64,000 nt of DNA from Nipponacmea schrenckii. Taxonomy: Eukaryota > Mollusca > Gastropoda > Lottiidae. The notes below the pieces were generated by a model. It did no database searches. It was not told the origin of the DNA and saw only the letters and a list, made by a program, of their open reading frames with translations. Both the position numbers and the translations under genes were made by a program. The stretch is taken from NCBI GenBank assembly GCA_030562195.1, contig JAUJPP010000007.1, positions 20,767,769 through 20,831,768 of the forward strand, given 5' to 3'. Position 1 is the stretch's first letter. Each line of letters begins with the position of its first letter. Positions 24,240-38,200 of this stretch are shown in pieces.

Positions 24240-27200
24240 TGAGTTATTTTTAATACCACGATTATATTTTTGTGTCTCATTAAATTGCCATTCTATTCTT
24301 TTAACTGTTTGTGAAAATCATTTATAATGAATAACAAAACTAATTTCCCATTTATTTTAACATTTATTTTTCGGGGTATAAATTTATAATAGATATTTTA
24401 TAGTATTCATATTAGCTTTGGTTGACTTGATCAAAAATAGTTAAAAGAAACAATTTACAATATTCATATATATTTTCCTATAGTTCAGTAATTGCTGGCG
24501 ATAAAGATGAAAATAAGCCTATTTAATAACACGTAGGCCTAACCGTCAATAACAAGAAGAAATGCAGAACATTATTTAACAATTTAAATGCACGTATAAT
24601 AAAGGTTGATGCTACTTAAATTTGTTACTTTCAATGAAAAAGAGATCATTAAAAGTACAAGGATAAGTGCAGTAATAATATTTGACAGTGGCAGCAACCC
24701 CTGCCTCCCCTCCCTCCCCCCTCAGTGCTTACAATACATATAGTGGTTGACCTCTGAGTTAACTCTCTGTATAGTCAGAAATAAACATGTTTACTTTTTT
24801 AAATATACGTGCCAAGTTTAAAATATATATTGAAATTCGGTCAAAGTGCGTATTAAAAATAACCTGTTTTCAAGCATATCATTATATTGATATATTTTTA
24901 CAGTAATCGTATATGATATTTTAAAGGGGAGATTCGTGGGAAAGTGTAGGCCTTAAATAAAACCAATATACATGTATCAATATTTATACAATTCAAAGCA
25001 ACCAACCATTGTTTCTCTCCCTTTGACTCGTAAAATGATTCATATTTCATTTAACTGAATAAACATCAATTATAAACTTTATTACCAATTCATTCCATTG
25101 GATCTGTTTACTACAGGATCTTATATCATGTGTCTGTCCGACCGACCACTTCATGCTTGATGTGCATATATTTATGCCAAAGTTAAAAATGCATTTGAAA
25201 TTATATTGAAGCTGGAGAAATTTTGACCTAATATTAGATAAATATACACAACATAATGAATAGCAATACAACAGAATTTATAAAGAAGAAAATAATCCAT
25301 TATAATGAAGACATCAGAAGTTAATGAATCGTGGGGAACATTTGTTTAAGTTAATTATATGAAAATATCGCCTTACAGGTGATTTTAATTAAGACTTTGT
25401 TGAAACAGGATTAGTTTTCTATGGTCACTTTCTATCTGCTTATTTTTCTAATCGATTACTTGTTACAATTTAACCTACAGCTGACCCTTAACATGTTTAT
25501 TGAATCTAATTATGTAGAAAGATTTAATATTTTCTTTTCAATTATACACGAGAATTTGAACACATGGCAAAACAAAATAATGCCAAATTTTCGGATACCC
25601 GAGATGAAGAGGACTACTAGTGTAAGCTAAGATAAAACAATTAGGCTATGCATGCAGATCTTATTTTTTGCAAAGGACTGCTTTACACCAATTTTTCGAT
25701 ATTTTCTTTTGTATCTAATAAAGAGTTTTAATTGCGTTTGCCTGCATGTTAGGGACCACTTACAAGAAATTGAATGAATGGAGTTTTACGTCCTACTTTT
25801 ATGCACCTTTCCAGAGATACCACCTTCAGATTTTATAATGTATTATGCACTGCAAAGCCAATACAGGAACCGTCATTGGTCGAGTACGAAGCTTGTTCGA
25901 TAGCGGGTATTGTTGAGAAAAACTTAAGCAAAATTAGACAAGGTGGAACTTTAATATTTGTTGCTCACATTGCTCTTAACATGGATATAATTAGAGGGTA
26001 TCTGGGTGTAATGCAATTATTTAAACTGGGCATAAATCTAATTTATACACATTTAATGGACGCTGTCCACATCTCGACTTATTCTTGTGGGATTAAAAAC
26101 ATCATTGTTGTATTGTGAACATATCTTATACCAGTGTCTTTTTATTTCAACTCGATTCTTTAAAACCCATCTCCGTTTACAAATATGATACTCACTTCGT
26201 CTCTTTTAATCTGTAAACTTGTTCATAAAGAGTGACAACCCTATAAAATATGGGTTCTGCATGGTCAAGCGGAAACTGGACCTCTCATTTAACATGTCGG
26301 GGATGTAATTGTGGGATTTAAAGAGCTTTTCACCTGACTGTTAATCGGTGATTTAAATAACCACGTATTGTATTTACTATCAACCAAATAAACAGACTTT
26401 CTCGAGATTTCAAAGTCAGCCATTATGTTCAGTTCATTAAGATGCAGGGTCGAAATGTGTTCACACTCAGTGCATGTATTTATTCAAATAAGAATACTGT
26501 ACTTGTCATTTGTAGACCCACTAAAAATGTTGCCAAGAGGGTGATCTAGTCATCTGAATATTTACTTTATCAGCTGATAGATGTCGGTGGTATTACTTTT
26601 TACAATTAGAATACATGTATTATTGATCTGCGGATGAAATGAAATCAATGGAGGTTTCCGTCCTATCTTCTCAAAACAGAAAATAAAGACCAGGTCCTGC
26701 ACATCACCATCTCGAAACAGATGTTCCTCTTGTAATATCGTGTAACTTCCAATTTTTCTTGGTAAATTCCACTGTTTGATAAAACTTGTTACAGATACAA
26801 TGAAATTGTTGGTCGTTACCGCTTTATGTTCTAAAGTTTTTGTATTATATTCAGTATGAGTTAAAAATTTTTAAAGCAGCATATAGGACCATCTTTTTCA
26901 GTATCAATTTCACTGAAATATTATTGTTTATATAAAGCATGATGTCTTCCTAGATTTGTTAGACGTCCCACTGCTTTAATTAGAACCAAAATTTTATTAA
27001 AAGAATAGTAGAAAGCTGATTAAGGGTAGTTGAGAATGTTTAAACTGCATACTCTACACTGTTTAATGGACATTGAAGTGTTAAAATGGCCCTCAAGAAT
27101 GTGAGCAAACTAACCATGATTTAACGATTGAGAATAATGTTCACGTTCCTTCTAATTGATACCATATGACTTGTGGTGATTCTTGGTTCATTTCTTCACA

Positions 27201-27750
27201 GAATCCATCAAAGAGTAGATTATATTGTTTCTGCTATATCAGTATACTCTTACAATAATAGACATTAGGGTAATGAGGACACCACGTGACTAATTAGACT
27301 TCAATTATTAAAAAGTGCATTTATCTGAATGAACCATTAAATATAATGTGCCAGTCCTGGTAAACATGAACAGATAACGGGATAAGGGTCATTGGATTCA
27401 TTAAAATCGAAACAAACAGTCCCTCCTGACCACCTGCAGCAATTCTACTTCATTTCACAGTTCAGAATGGTTCAAAACGCCCCGGCTAATGTGGCCCATT
27501 CATTTTGATTTAATTGGACGCCTTTAAATTTTGGCTTATTATGTGAAAAAAGAAATGTCTTTGATGTACAGAATGAAAAAGATAGTAAATAATGAGTAGA
27601 TGAAATGGACACATATAATAATTAGAACTGTGAACAGCTCCGAGCGTGGCAACTATGCGTTATCCCATGGATTTCGAACATTTTGAAACTTCTAACCTGC
27701 TAGCTTTCAATTCCGGTACTTTTCAGCCTCCAATTGTGGAACAAGCGTAA
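24240..27750. other. Intergenic, no supported gene
   Basis: AT-rich sequence with a pyrimidine tract near 24700-24722. Apart from the weak ORF at 25774-26118 (listed separately), I see no exon, RNA gene or ordered repeat. Confidence 0.45.
25774..26118 (+). pseudogene. Weak: possible fragment of a histidine-phosphatase (UBASH3/TULA-like) gene
   Basis: A 114-codon ORF whose centre reads VEYEACSIAGIVEKNL then GGTLIFVAHIALNMDIIRG. The pattern of a helix followed by a strand ending in FVAH resembles the second catalytic-histidine region of the 2H/phosphoglycerate-mutase-like phosphatase domain in UBASH3 proteins. No upstream RHG motif, no convincing flanking exons and no sequence resembling the C-terminal end of such proteins are visible. 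If real it is an isolated fragment; a chance ORF is quite possible. Confidence 0.2.
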
Positions 27751-27756
27751 CAATAT

Positions 27757-28800
27757 TGTTAGATCTATAGACAGCTGATGTCAAGGCCATTCTATATGGA
27801 AAATTTCAAGGTCATTGAAGGTGAAGGTCACAAGATTTAGAATTTCAAATTTTTAGAAAATTCAAACGGGCATAAATAATAAATGACGGACTAATTAAAT
27901 TTTAAAGAAAATTTGCCATTCTCGGAAAAATGGCGCATGCGCAACTAGCAATTGGAATTTTCTTCTTCTCGGGGGATGCAAATTATTTTGTATAGCTAAT
28001 ATATACTGTTTTTGCTTACATTCTTGAATTACACGGGATGTAGGGTCGCCTGAAATGAGATAAAAAACCGGAAGTCCCCACGCCCAAACCGGAAGTGATC
28101 AAAAAATTTTGATGATATATTTTTAATTGTGTTGCGTATTTATCTATATCTTGTAAATTTCAGATCGATCTGAACATTAGAGCCCGAAAGTGTAATATAA
28201 CCGACCAAAATTGCAAAATAGTCAGATTTCGGTGGGCTATAAAACCGAAAGTTAATATTTGTCATGCAATATCAGCACATCTATAGACAGCTGAGGTCAA
28301 GGACATTCTACATCTCAAATGTCAAGGTCATTGAAGGTCAAGGTCACGAGATATAGAGTTTTAAATTTTTGAAAAATTCGAACGGGCATAAAAAAAATTC
28401 AAATTCGAAAATCAAAATTCTGTTCCCAACATTTTTTAGATAAAGTATCAAGGTTTTGATAGACACCAAAATCATAGAAATCGGTCAATAATTGGCGGAC
28501 TTATTAAATTTTTAAGAAAATTTGCCATTTTTGAAACTGCGCATGCGCAACATTCAATTTAATTTTTCTTCATCTCAGGGGATTAAAATCATTTAGTATA
28601 GCTTAAATATACTGTTTTTGTTTAGATTCTTGAATTACATGGGAAGCAGGGTCGCCCGACATGAGACGAAAAAACCGGAAGTCCCCACGCCCAAACCGGA
28701 AGTGATCAAAAAATTTTGATGATGTAGTTTTAATTGCGCTGCCTATCTATCTATATCCTGTAAATTTCAGACCGATCCGACTATTAGGGCCCGAGCTAGC
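27757..28800. repeat. Two tandem copies of a ~0.5 kb dispersed repeat
   Basis: Copy 1 (about 27757-28200) and copy 2 (about 28273-28800) share a run of words in the same order: 'ctatagacagctga', 'caaggtcattgaaggt', 'attcaaacgggcataa', 'gcgcatgcgcaac', 'gaattacacgggatg', 'aaaccggaagtccccacgcc' and 'aaaccggaagtgatcaaaaa'. Copy 2 carries extra sequence near 28400-28490. No ORF. Confidence 0.85.
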
Positions 28801-28950
28801 TTGAAATCTTATTTGCATATTATGCAATTAGCCACTTTCGGGTTAGCGAAAATATTATGTTAGATATTCATTTTTGATTCCAGCCCATATAAAAACCATT
28901 GGTGAAAACAAAAATAGTCTATCTTTTTCCGTTTGGGCTAGCGAGCTTCC

Positions 28951-28951
<1 letters not shown>

Positions 28952-28984
<33 letters not shown>
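28952..28984. repeat. Poly(A) run of 33 bases
   Basis: An uninterrupted A tract about 150 bp after the second copy of the 0.5 kb repeat. It may mark the 3' end of a retroposed sequence on the plus strand. Confidence 0.9.
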
Positions 28985-28986
<2 letters not shown>

Positions 28987-29984
28987 ATCCGAACGAAAAC
29001 AAAGCGTGACAAATTTTATTTGCCACGCAATTATCACTGAAATCTGTAATCTGTAAATTGACACTTTTTTTTATCTGGAACGTAACTTATCTAGACTTTC
29101 TTGCAACCCAAGTTATTAGCAATATAGACCTTTCCACGGATAGGATAGGGATAAGGCGAAGTTAAAACTTTCGTGCACGCTAGATAAAGGAGATTCCATC
29201 ATAATTATTATATTAATAATCAGCACACGTCCACTGAAATATCATTTCTTGTTCCAAATCTCCTCTTATCCACATCAGGAGTTACGAAACTGCCAGAAAA
29301 GATTTCTTAACTATCTTATTTGAAAAAAGAAATGATCACTAAATAAAATTAATGACAATAATTAAGTGACCTGTAACGTAAAAACAGACTTTAATTTGGT
29401 TTCGGTTATACGGTTTGGCATCAACATGGTTAGTCGACCGAGAAACATTAGGCCACATTCCTGTTATCGAATAGGGCCTACAAATAGATAATCTGTTGTT
29501 GTTCATTATCTACTATTTACTGTTTTAAATGGACTTACCACAATATAAAACAGATACTTCATCATGTCATATTTCCAGGCGAGCTAATTATATTTATCGA
29601 TTTTGTTTATTTTTAAAAATCTCTAAATTAACCCTAGACAACACCCACCCCACTCTCCTGTATTCATTTTGTGTTCAGCCTCTGAGAACAGATCGTATTC
29701 AGCTGGTGAGAGCGTGTTATAATACCTGTCATTAGCCATGAGTGAAATGATATAGTCGATGATAATGAAGGGGTATTAATCATATTATATAATACTATAA
29801 TAATTATAGTCTGAAAACTTCCAGTGTCTGCGCTTGAAAATAAACACTGAGAGAAATGCAGAGATAGGGAAAGTTGGGGGAGGGGGTGATGGGCTGTTAG
29901 TTTGTCTGTCATGCCAAAGGACAACTAGAGGCGTGATTTATATTGGTATATATTGTATCATGATCTGATATCAGGAATTCTATA
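28985..29984. other. Intergenic, no supported gene
   Basis: I see no conserved coding sequence. Short ORFs at 29529 (plus) and 29664 (minus) overlap on opposite strands and lack domains. Confidence 0.45.
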
Positions 29985-31155
29985 TTAACCTAGTGACCAA
30001 GGTATCTATGTGATGAAATAATGTACGATCTCATCTAGTATTTTAAGGTATCTATGTGATGATATAAAGTACCACCATACCTAGCATGCAAGGAATTTAT
30101 ATTATGGTATAAATAACGACCAAACCTACTGTGTAAGATACCTATGTGATGCTATAAAGTACCGCCATACGTAGTATGCAAGGTATTTATATATCCTATA
30201 AAGAACGACCATACCTACGTGTAAGATATCTTAAAGCTATAAAGTAAATTATCAAATTTAAACCTATAAAGAACGACCTTACCTTACGTGTAAGATATCT
30301 ATGTGATGCTATAAAGTACCGCCATACCTAGTATGCAAGGAATTTATATTATGCTATTATCAACGACCAAACCTACTGTGTAAGATATCTAATGCTATAA
30401 AGTACCATCATGCCTAGTATGCAATGAATTTATCTGATGGTACGGTCATACCTATTATAAGCTATTTATATGATGCTATATATAAAATGCGATCATACGA
30501 ACTGTGTAAGATATCCATGGGATGCTATATGTTTGATCATACCAAGTGTTTTAGAGAGGATGCTATTAGTACTGTCATCTCCAGTGATTAAAGAATTTAT
30601 CGGGTGTTATAATTACAATTATATCAATTTAAACTAACGGGTGCTATATGTTCGATATACCTAGTGTTTGTGGTATCTATCGAGCCTTACAAGTACGGTT
30701 ATACCAAGTGTTTAATGTTTTTATCGGGTTTTATAATTACGATCATACCAATATTGTTTCAAGTATCTATCGAATGCTTTTAATACGGTCATCCCCAGTG
30801 TTTAAAGTATTTGTCGGGTGTTATAATTAAAACCCTACCCAGTGTTTAAGGTATCTATCGGATGCTAAAGGTACAGTTATGGCCAGTGTTTCAAGTAGCT
30901 TAAGAATGCTATGTGTTCCATATACCAAGAGTTTATATAGATATCTATATCGGGTGTTATAAATACGGTCATAACCTGTGTGTATGATATGTATCGGATG
31001 CTATAAAGTTCGATCATAATCTCATATACATGTACTCACAGAGTTATTAAGATATCTATATCGGGTGTTATAAATACGGTCATAACCTGTGTATATGATA
31101 TGTATCGGATGCTATAAAGTTCGATCATAATCTCATATACTCATAGAGTTATATA
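29985..31155. repeat. Long degenerate minisatellite, ~45-50 bp unit
   Basis: More than twenty imperfect tandem copies of a unit of the form 'aaggtatctatgtgatgcta' followed by 'taaagtaccgccatacctag'. The first half (to about 30500) uses 'tgtgatgctataaag' and the second uses 'atcgggtgttataattac', so there are two sub-families. Near 30930-31135 a longer higher-order unit of about 110-120 bp is duplicated. Confidence 0.85.
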
Positions 31156-32720
31156 TAGAAACCATATATGCATATGCCTCATTGACCTTTGTAAATGTTT
31201 CAGTATGCCGTCGTGCAGTTTTGTTGTTTAAAATCTGACTTGCATCTGTCCATTATTAAAAGAAATATGAGGGGATATTGGAATGTATGTTGCCAATCAT
31301 ATAGTAAATCAGCTCAACCATCAAATTAAATAACATATGACACGAGTCATTAGACTTGCAATTGACCTGTATATTTCAAATTAAAATGTTCAGGATGAAT
31401 TTAGTTATAATGATTGACACAATATTCAAAGTTCAACATCATCTCAATTGTTGTTTTGAAGTATTTGGAAGACGCGTGTGGAACCACCTGTCCCAACATA
31501 TGTCAGATAAGAGGCTCGGTGATAATAACTCGTTGCATTTGTCAGTTGAAGATTTGAAGATTAAAGGATCAATAATTGATATATAACATTCCTGTGAAAA
31601 GTTATTATTTTTCATGTCAAAGAATAGCCAGGTGTTAATCGTCTTGCTATTTAATAATGTGTCCCTTTTCATGGTTGTCTGAAGAAATTGTTTCTCCTTT
31701 GTTCAATTTAGCTTGACAGCTGTTAAAGCCGAAACACTAGACATTATGGAGATTTTACCGCCAGAACTTCAACGAGTGGAAATCGCAAGCTCAGCATTAA
31801 AATATTTAAGATAATAATTGTAAATGGTACTAGCCTTAGGCATAGAGCCATAGAATGAAGTGGTCTGGGCAGTTGTACAAGGATAATCAGGGGACGAAAC
31901 GGACCCTTGGGATCACCCAAACTATATTACTTATCTTCAGTGATTAAAGATAATATTATCCCATTTCAAATCTACCGCGAACTTTGAGAATGAAAGTTTA
32001 AATTATATTTTAACATCACCAATGCTGCAGTCCTAACGGAACTAGATATATATATATAGCATACGAGACGGTTGTCAAATATCAGAGTAAATTATATGTA
32101 TTCTGATAACATGAGTTGACGAAAAGCCTATTGTAGGCTTAGATTGTGTATTAAGACATACATGCCTTAAGTTTCGTCTGAATAACCATTAATATTACAT
32201 TAAATGCAACAATAAAACTGTAGTGAATAGTGGCATGTGTAGTATATATTAATAACAATAATTAGATATATAACTTTGAACACAAGCTATATATCACAGT
32301 ACATTATAATTACAGCCATTATTTTCATTGTGTCAAAATGAGAATAGAGGTTGCTAGACAACTAAATTTAAGAGATCACACATTAATTATAATGGACATA
32401 ATTAGTGTACATTTACTCTTATTTTAACATCAACCTGATAAAATTCGTTATCAGGAGTTGAAGTATAAACCATAAAAGCCACAAGGCCTATTTAAAGCCC
32501 TGCTCCAGGCCCCGGTCTTACAACAATCCTTCTGTTTACCATATCATACAAATACCCCCATTGTTCACTACACGAGACCATAATGAAACTGGTGGGTTTC
32601 AACATGCTAGAAAGATATAATATTGCCCCCTTGTGGAGATTTAAAATCACTTGTGATCCCAGGATTTAGCCATTAATGGATTTGATGACTCATAAAGCCC
32701 TAGTTATTGTTTTTTTTTTT
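31156..32720. other. Intergenic, no supported gene
   Basis: AT-rich, with only short unrelated ORFs on both strands (for example 31356-31586 and 31439-31672, which overlap each other). Confidence 0.45.
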
Positions 32721-35284
32721 TATCCCTGGGCAATAAACAAAGAAAATAATATACAAAAATTTCAAATGTCATTTTATAATGATCATTTTATTCCTCATAA
32801 TGAGAAATTTGAACAAATAAAATTAATTTGTCATATGTACACAAATGTCTAGGTTTCTACAATAGACCAGTGGAATCCTACTGGTAATAGATACAACAAC
32901 AATAACATGTTAAAATATACTGAGTTGTACTGTTAATAACAACCTCATACTCTCTAACAAAACTCAGTTTTTAACATACAATAATAACAAATAATCTTAC
33001 AGCATCTCTTGCCAGTGTACATGGAATTCACGCAAAATAATATTAAAATAATAACAATGACAAGTCAGGATCTAACATTTTAACCATGTTTTATGTAACT
33101 TCAATACATAGCACTTGAGAGTTATTGGTAACCTTTAAACTCAAAGCTATAAGAAACCGGGAGTAATAGATATAATACAAACCACATCAAACTCAAGCTA
33201 GAGAATGAAGTAGGCACATTTTATTGTTATCTTTTATACTCCTGAAAACTACAGTAGGACAAGGTTGGTGGTATCACAGACTATACTAGGTATTATTTGA
33301 TCTTAAATAATAGCACCATGTATTGTTTAGTGTGCTCTTTCTCTTTAAAACATCTTGATGGAAATGTTTTGAGGTGGTCATATTTGCCCTATAATTCTTT
33401 AAATTAACTTTAATAATCTCAACTAAAATTCTGGAATAAATAAATAAAAACAAAGAGAAAGGTATTATATAGAGAATATATACCCTGTTCTAATAACATT
33501 ATATTAGATAATCAACAAAACTGGGCTTTTTTTTTCAAAACACTTAAAAATATCTTTTTCGAATGATTCATTCTAAAATTTGGTTAAAAATATGTTTGAA
33601 TTTCTTCAAATATAAATAGATAGAGAAAAATAAAGAGTTTAAAAAGAAAATCTAACAAGAAAACAAATTGGACAATATTTAGCATGCAGTAAGGTTGTTT
33701 TAGTTAAATAATTAAGTACATGAATGTTTAGGATTTGCTACTAAACTACTAACATAAAATCTTTAAAAGATTTATTAAATAAAAATATATTATTACTTAA
33801 TTTATAGAACAAAATATCTTTACATTATGTTTTTGTGTATTATCTTACAAACTAGATTTTAAATGAAAAAGTGCAATAATAAATAAGGAAAGGAATTTTT
33901 AGCAGAATTGACTGAAAGGGTAAGAGAATAAGAAGAATAATAGATATGTTTTAGAAATATTGCTAAATATTATTATATTATCAGATCCTGAACAAATTAT
34001 CATCAGATTATTACAACTGACAATTGGCACATGTTGAACAAAATATTTGATCTTAATCCGTTATCCACAATATATCACATTTCTTTCACAATAGATTCAT
34101 TGCACATATAAAATAGGTCAAAAAACTTTATATCAATTCTTATCTAAGAATCTAATTGAAATTAAGAATAAGTTCTACAGCAGCACTAAGTTTCAACAGA
34201 ATCAAGACACTCTCTTCAACCAAAAATATATACTAGAACCTGATTACTTTTATATAATAGCAATAATAGATGTCTGGAAATAAAACATCTTACAGTTTGG
34301 AACTTCAAAAATACTGACTCAGTGTCATTAAGAAAAACAGGAAAGCTAGCAGATGAAAAATTTCGTAGAATGACTTGTTGAGTTTGTATCTATTTACATA
34401 TCAATATGAATTGATTAGGCTCGGTTTGTTGTTTCTTATCGTTTCAATATAAATATATATAATAGCTACCTCAAGATACCTATGGTTTCATACATATCAA
34501 CAGTAACCGGTTACTATGATGTTATATTCCCCATAAGGCCTGCAATAATCACTGGACTGGTTTATATTATATTACTAGTTATAGTTGGAAGGATATCATA
34601 AATAAATAAATGACAGAACCATAGAAATACTAGGCAAAGAAGGTAAACCACCTTTGACTAATGTCCACATTTCCTTCTTAGGTGAAACCAATGTCGATGA
34701 CAAAATTAGGAATTTTTTCACTTTCACTCTTGACTTGCCTAGTATGTCAGTGGTAATAATTGATTTAATTTTCCATGTACACTATTTTCTGAAAACTTGT
34801 GTCACTCTGCACTATGTTTAGTAGTCTTTTCTCCTAGACATCTTGTCACATGACTGCCAACTTCTGGCAAAAACACAACATAAAAATAAAAAGGATTCTG
34901 TATAACCATTGGCTGCCAACAACATCGTTATGAATTTCATCTCATCTACCAGACAACCAGACAGATACAGTCTAGAGTTGAAAATTAGTGAGCTGTCAGA
35001 ACTATTCCTATATTAACCAGTATCACATGGCAACAAATACGGCATCAATTCCATCAGAAAGATTGGCAGAAGTTAAAACTTTGGATTAATAGAACATATT
35101 GTCTCCATGTACATATCATCTTTATACTCCTCCTCTTTCAACAGATCTGACTTTTTTTCAATTCATTTCTAAGTATTTTATGTTTTTTTTTGTAAGTTTT
35201 AGTTTCTATATTTTTATCACCATTACGACATCCATCATTATGCTAGGAAGCATTAATACAATGATGGGACGTATAGAACTCATA
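32721..35284 (-). other. Probable long 3' UTR and downstream flank of the MXD-like gene
   Basis: Directly follows the MXD stop codon on the minus strand. Very AT-rich with no coding exon. A minus-strand AATAAA (32792-32787) is one possible polyadenylation signal. The true 3' end is not determined. Confidence 0.4.
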
Positions 35285-38200
35285 TCAGAGAACATCAGAA
35301 CTATTTGAATCTTCCATATAAGTTAAATTGTTGTCTAACCCACAGCCATCACTGCCACCACTGAGAATGCTGCTATGATCATCAGTATCACTAGGAGAGC
35401 TATTATAGCCCAAAATATCTACTTCATCTGAAAGAAGAAAACAGTGAGCCAATTATTGTTAATGTACTATTGTTAAATTGTCAAAGAAGTGCTTAATATA
35501 GAATCCAGACCTAATAACATGCAAAGTACAAGTATTTTCAGAGATACCATACAATTACACAATATCTATAACTAACATATTAATAATGTTTTCATCATTT
35601 GACCAAGTCATAAGCCTACTTTCAAATTTGATAGTCACGTAATAATGATCAGTTAAGGGAGACAACTTACCAGATTCTGATGTTGAGGTACTTGTGGAGT
35701 TGGTTGAAGTGCTACATTCGCTAATACTACGCTCCTGTCTAACCCGATACTGGCCAGCAGTAAGGGTTTCCAATTTACGCTGTAAATGGCGTCTCTCTCT
35801 GCGTAAGTTTTCTTTTTGGCTTGCTTGCTTTCGTTCTTTATCTTCCAACAGCTGTTAATTAAAGACAATATAAGTTATTTAATTTTTTTTGATTACAATA
35901 GGTTTCAAAATACAAATTGAAAAATCTAGGCAGTTATTAGTCAATGTAGTGTTCAAGAGGATCAATCATAGACATGCAAGTTGGAATTGTTTTCTATTTT
36001 TTAGGATAGGCCTTCTGTTTACGCTACACTGAAATTTACTCAAGAGCCATACAAAGCAAGAAATAATGCAGCAAATCAACTTTTAACATTAAAGGTCATT
36101 TTCTGGAGTTCTTTAAAGTGCAGCAATCAAGTAGAATTTGAAAACACAGTGTTAAAAAAAGAGGCACCAACACTTGATTATTTCATATTTCTTTAGTGTT
36201 TAAAGTTTCATAAATTAGCTAAGACATCTGCCATTCACAGTCCGCATGATTGTATGCTAACTATAACAAGGTTATTATGACATTTCTGTTCTATTTACTG
36301 AATGAGCACACATTTGATTCTAATGACTCAATATCACATTTCCACTTATTAAAGATCTTTCAAATTTGTTTCATTAAAATTGATAAAAAAAAAACTAAAC
36401 AATCTTATTATGATATTTAAGCTCAAAGAAAGTTCCCTACCAATCTAAATGTTTTGTCTTTCTGTTTTAATTCAGAAGTGTAGTTAACCTAAATGCATTT
36501 ATAACTGTTAATGTACTGTAGTTACCATGTAATGCCTTTTTACTAATTGTAAGCCAGTACCAAATTTTACTGCTATATATTAGTGTCTTTTGTTATGTAG
36601 AATTATTCAATACTCATTAATGATATATTGCCTAGGAAATTGGCTACCTGTACCTATTCAAATATTATAGGGATAATAGCCGTTAGAATACACTCGTCCT
36701 ATGTCTAATATTTGTGTTTAATATTGACTATTGGTTAAATATGTATGTATCCAACACTTGATGAATTTTCAAAAAGCGAGAATAAAACTATATTTGGATT
36801 TTTTCAAAAAATGTGAGCAAGCGACGATTCTGTTTGGAAATAAAGGCGTCTGGGAAATCAGCGCTTAAACATCCTTGCAGGAAATATATATGTTAGAGTT
36901 ACTTCCCTTTATAATTACAATTAGAAAATTGCTTAATGGATGTATTAAGCTTTTTATAATTAGCTACTTGATTTTGTGAATTTATCACAAATTTTGATGT
37001 ATAGTGATGACGCCAGGAAAGTCCACTGATGGATAGATACTGTTATTTGTCAAGTTTGGGTGAAATAAAATTTTATGTTTCTTCTAACAGCTATTATCCC
37101 TTTAAATATATACTAAACTTACCTTGATAAAGCCTTTTGCTTTAGTTAAAAGACCTAATGTGGTATGACGTGAGGTATCTTGACCCAAAGGTACAATTGA
37201 TTTTAATTGTTCTAAACAATTTCTTAACTGAGCCCTTCTGCAAAATATAAATAATTCAGCACATTTAATGTAGGTCCTATAATTTCCACAGCTTTCTTCC
37301 TAATCCAGAATAACATCACTATAAAACTATCAAATTTTGTCCACACAAGTAGTATTTTCTATAAATAACAGTTGGGAATCCGAAATTGAGCCAAAATTCA
37401 AATATTTTGCTTCTAAGGATTATCCATTTAACACATCCAAATCAATTGCATCAGCTTTCAATTTGTGAAAACTTGCAAAAAAGGCAACCTGATAAGCTCA
37501 AAAACTTTTTAAATATAAGTGTTAAAAACAAACAGGTTCAAGAAATAAATTTTTTATTTTTTCAATGAGGTTTGTGGTTTATTTGTGTATCAGTGTTGTG
37601 AATCAAACCATCAATTTCATATGAATGTTGTCTTCTCATATACAGTGTAAATGGATACATTATGTCAGTGAGGCAAGCTAACCTGTTTATATTTTGACCT
37701 AAAAAAGCTATTTATAATATATGTATCCCAGCAGCCTATTTCAACACTCTACAATATATCCTTTACATTAGTGAAAATACTCAGTTTCAACAAGTATAAT
37801 CCATGTCAATTCCTGGGTATTATTAATGATAATCCAATCACTAGTCTCCACACCAACTCCAAATACAAAGAAATAATCAATATTCCAACAGAATTGATTA
37901 GTACTAAGCTACTCAAACCTGATTGTTTACTTTCTAATGGGATGACCTAATTTCAATCAATAGGAACTAAGGCTAGAAATTTCCACTATAACTTACCTAT
38001 TTTTCTCCAATTCGTTATGTGATGACCTGGAATATAAAAAAACATTTTTTATATAATATAAAACATTAATAAATGCTAGAATATAAAGAAGAAACATTTC
38101 TTGTATGAAGAATGATCATACTAAGGCCAAGTTCATCCCCCCCCCTTCCCCTTCTTGACATAACGCAAACATTGGCGTCAAAGAATATATATCCTCATTC

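Noticed and set aside
28855..29064. Minus-strand ORF with a long phenylalanine run
   Set aside because: The Phe run is only the poly(A) tract read on the opposite strand.
35653..35868. 71-codon minus-strand ORF
   Set aside because: Wrong-frame shadow of the MXD zipper exon.
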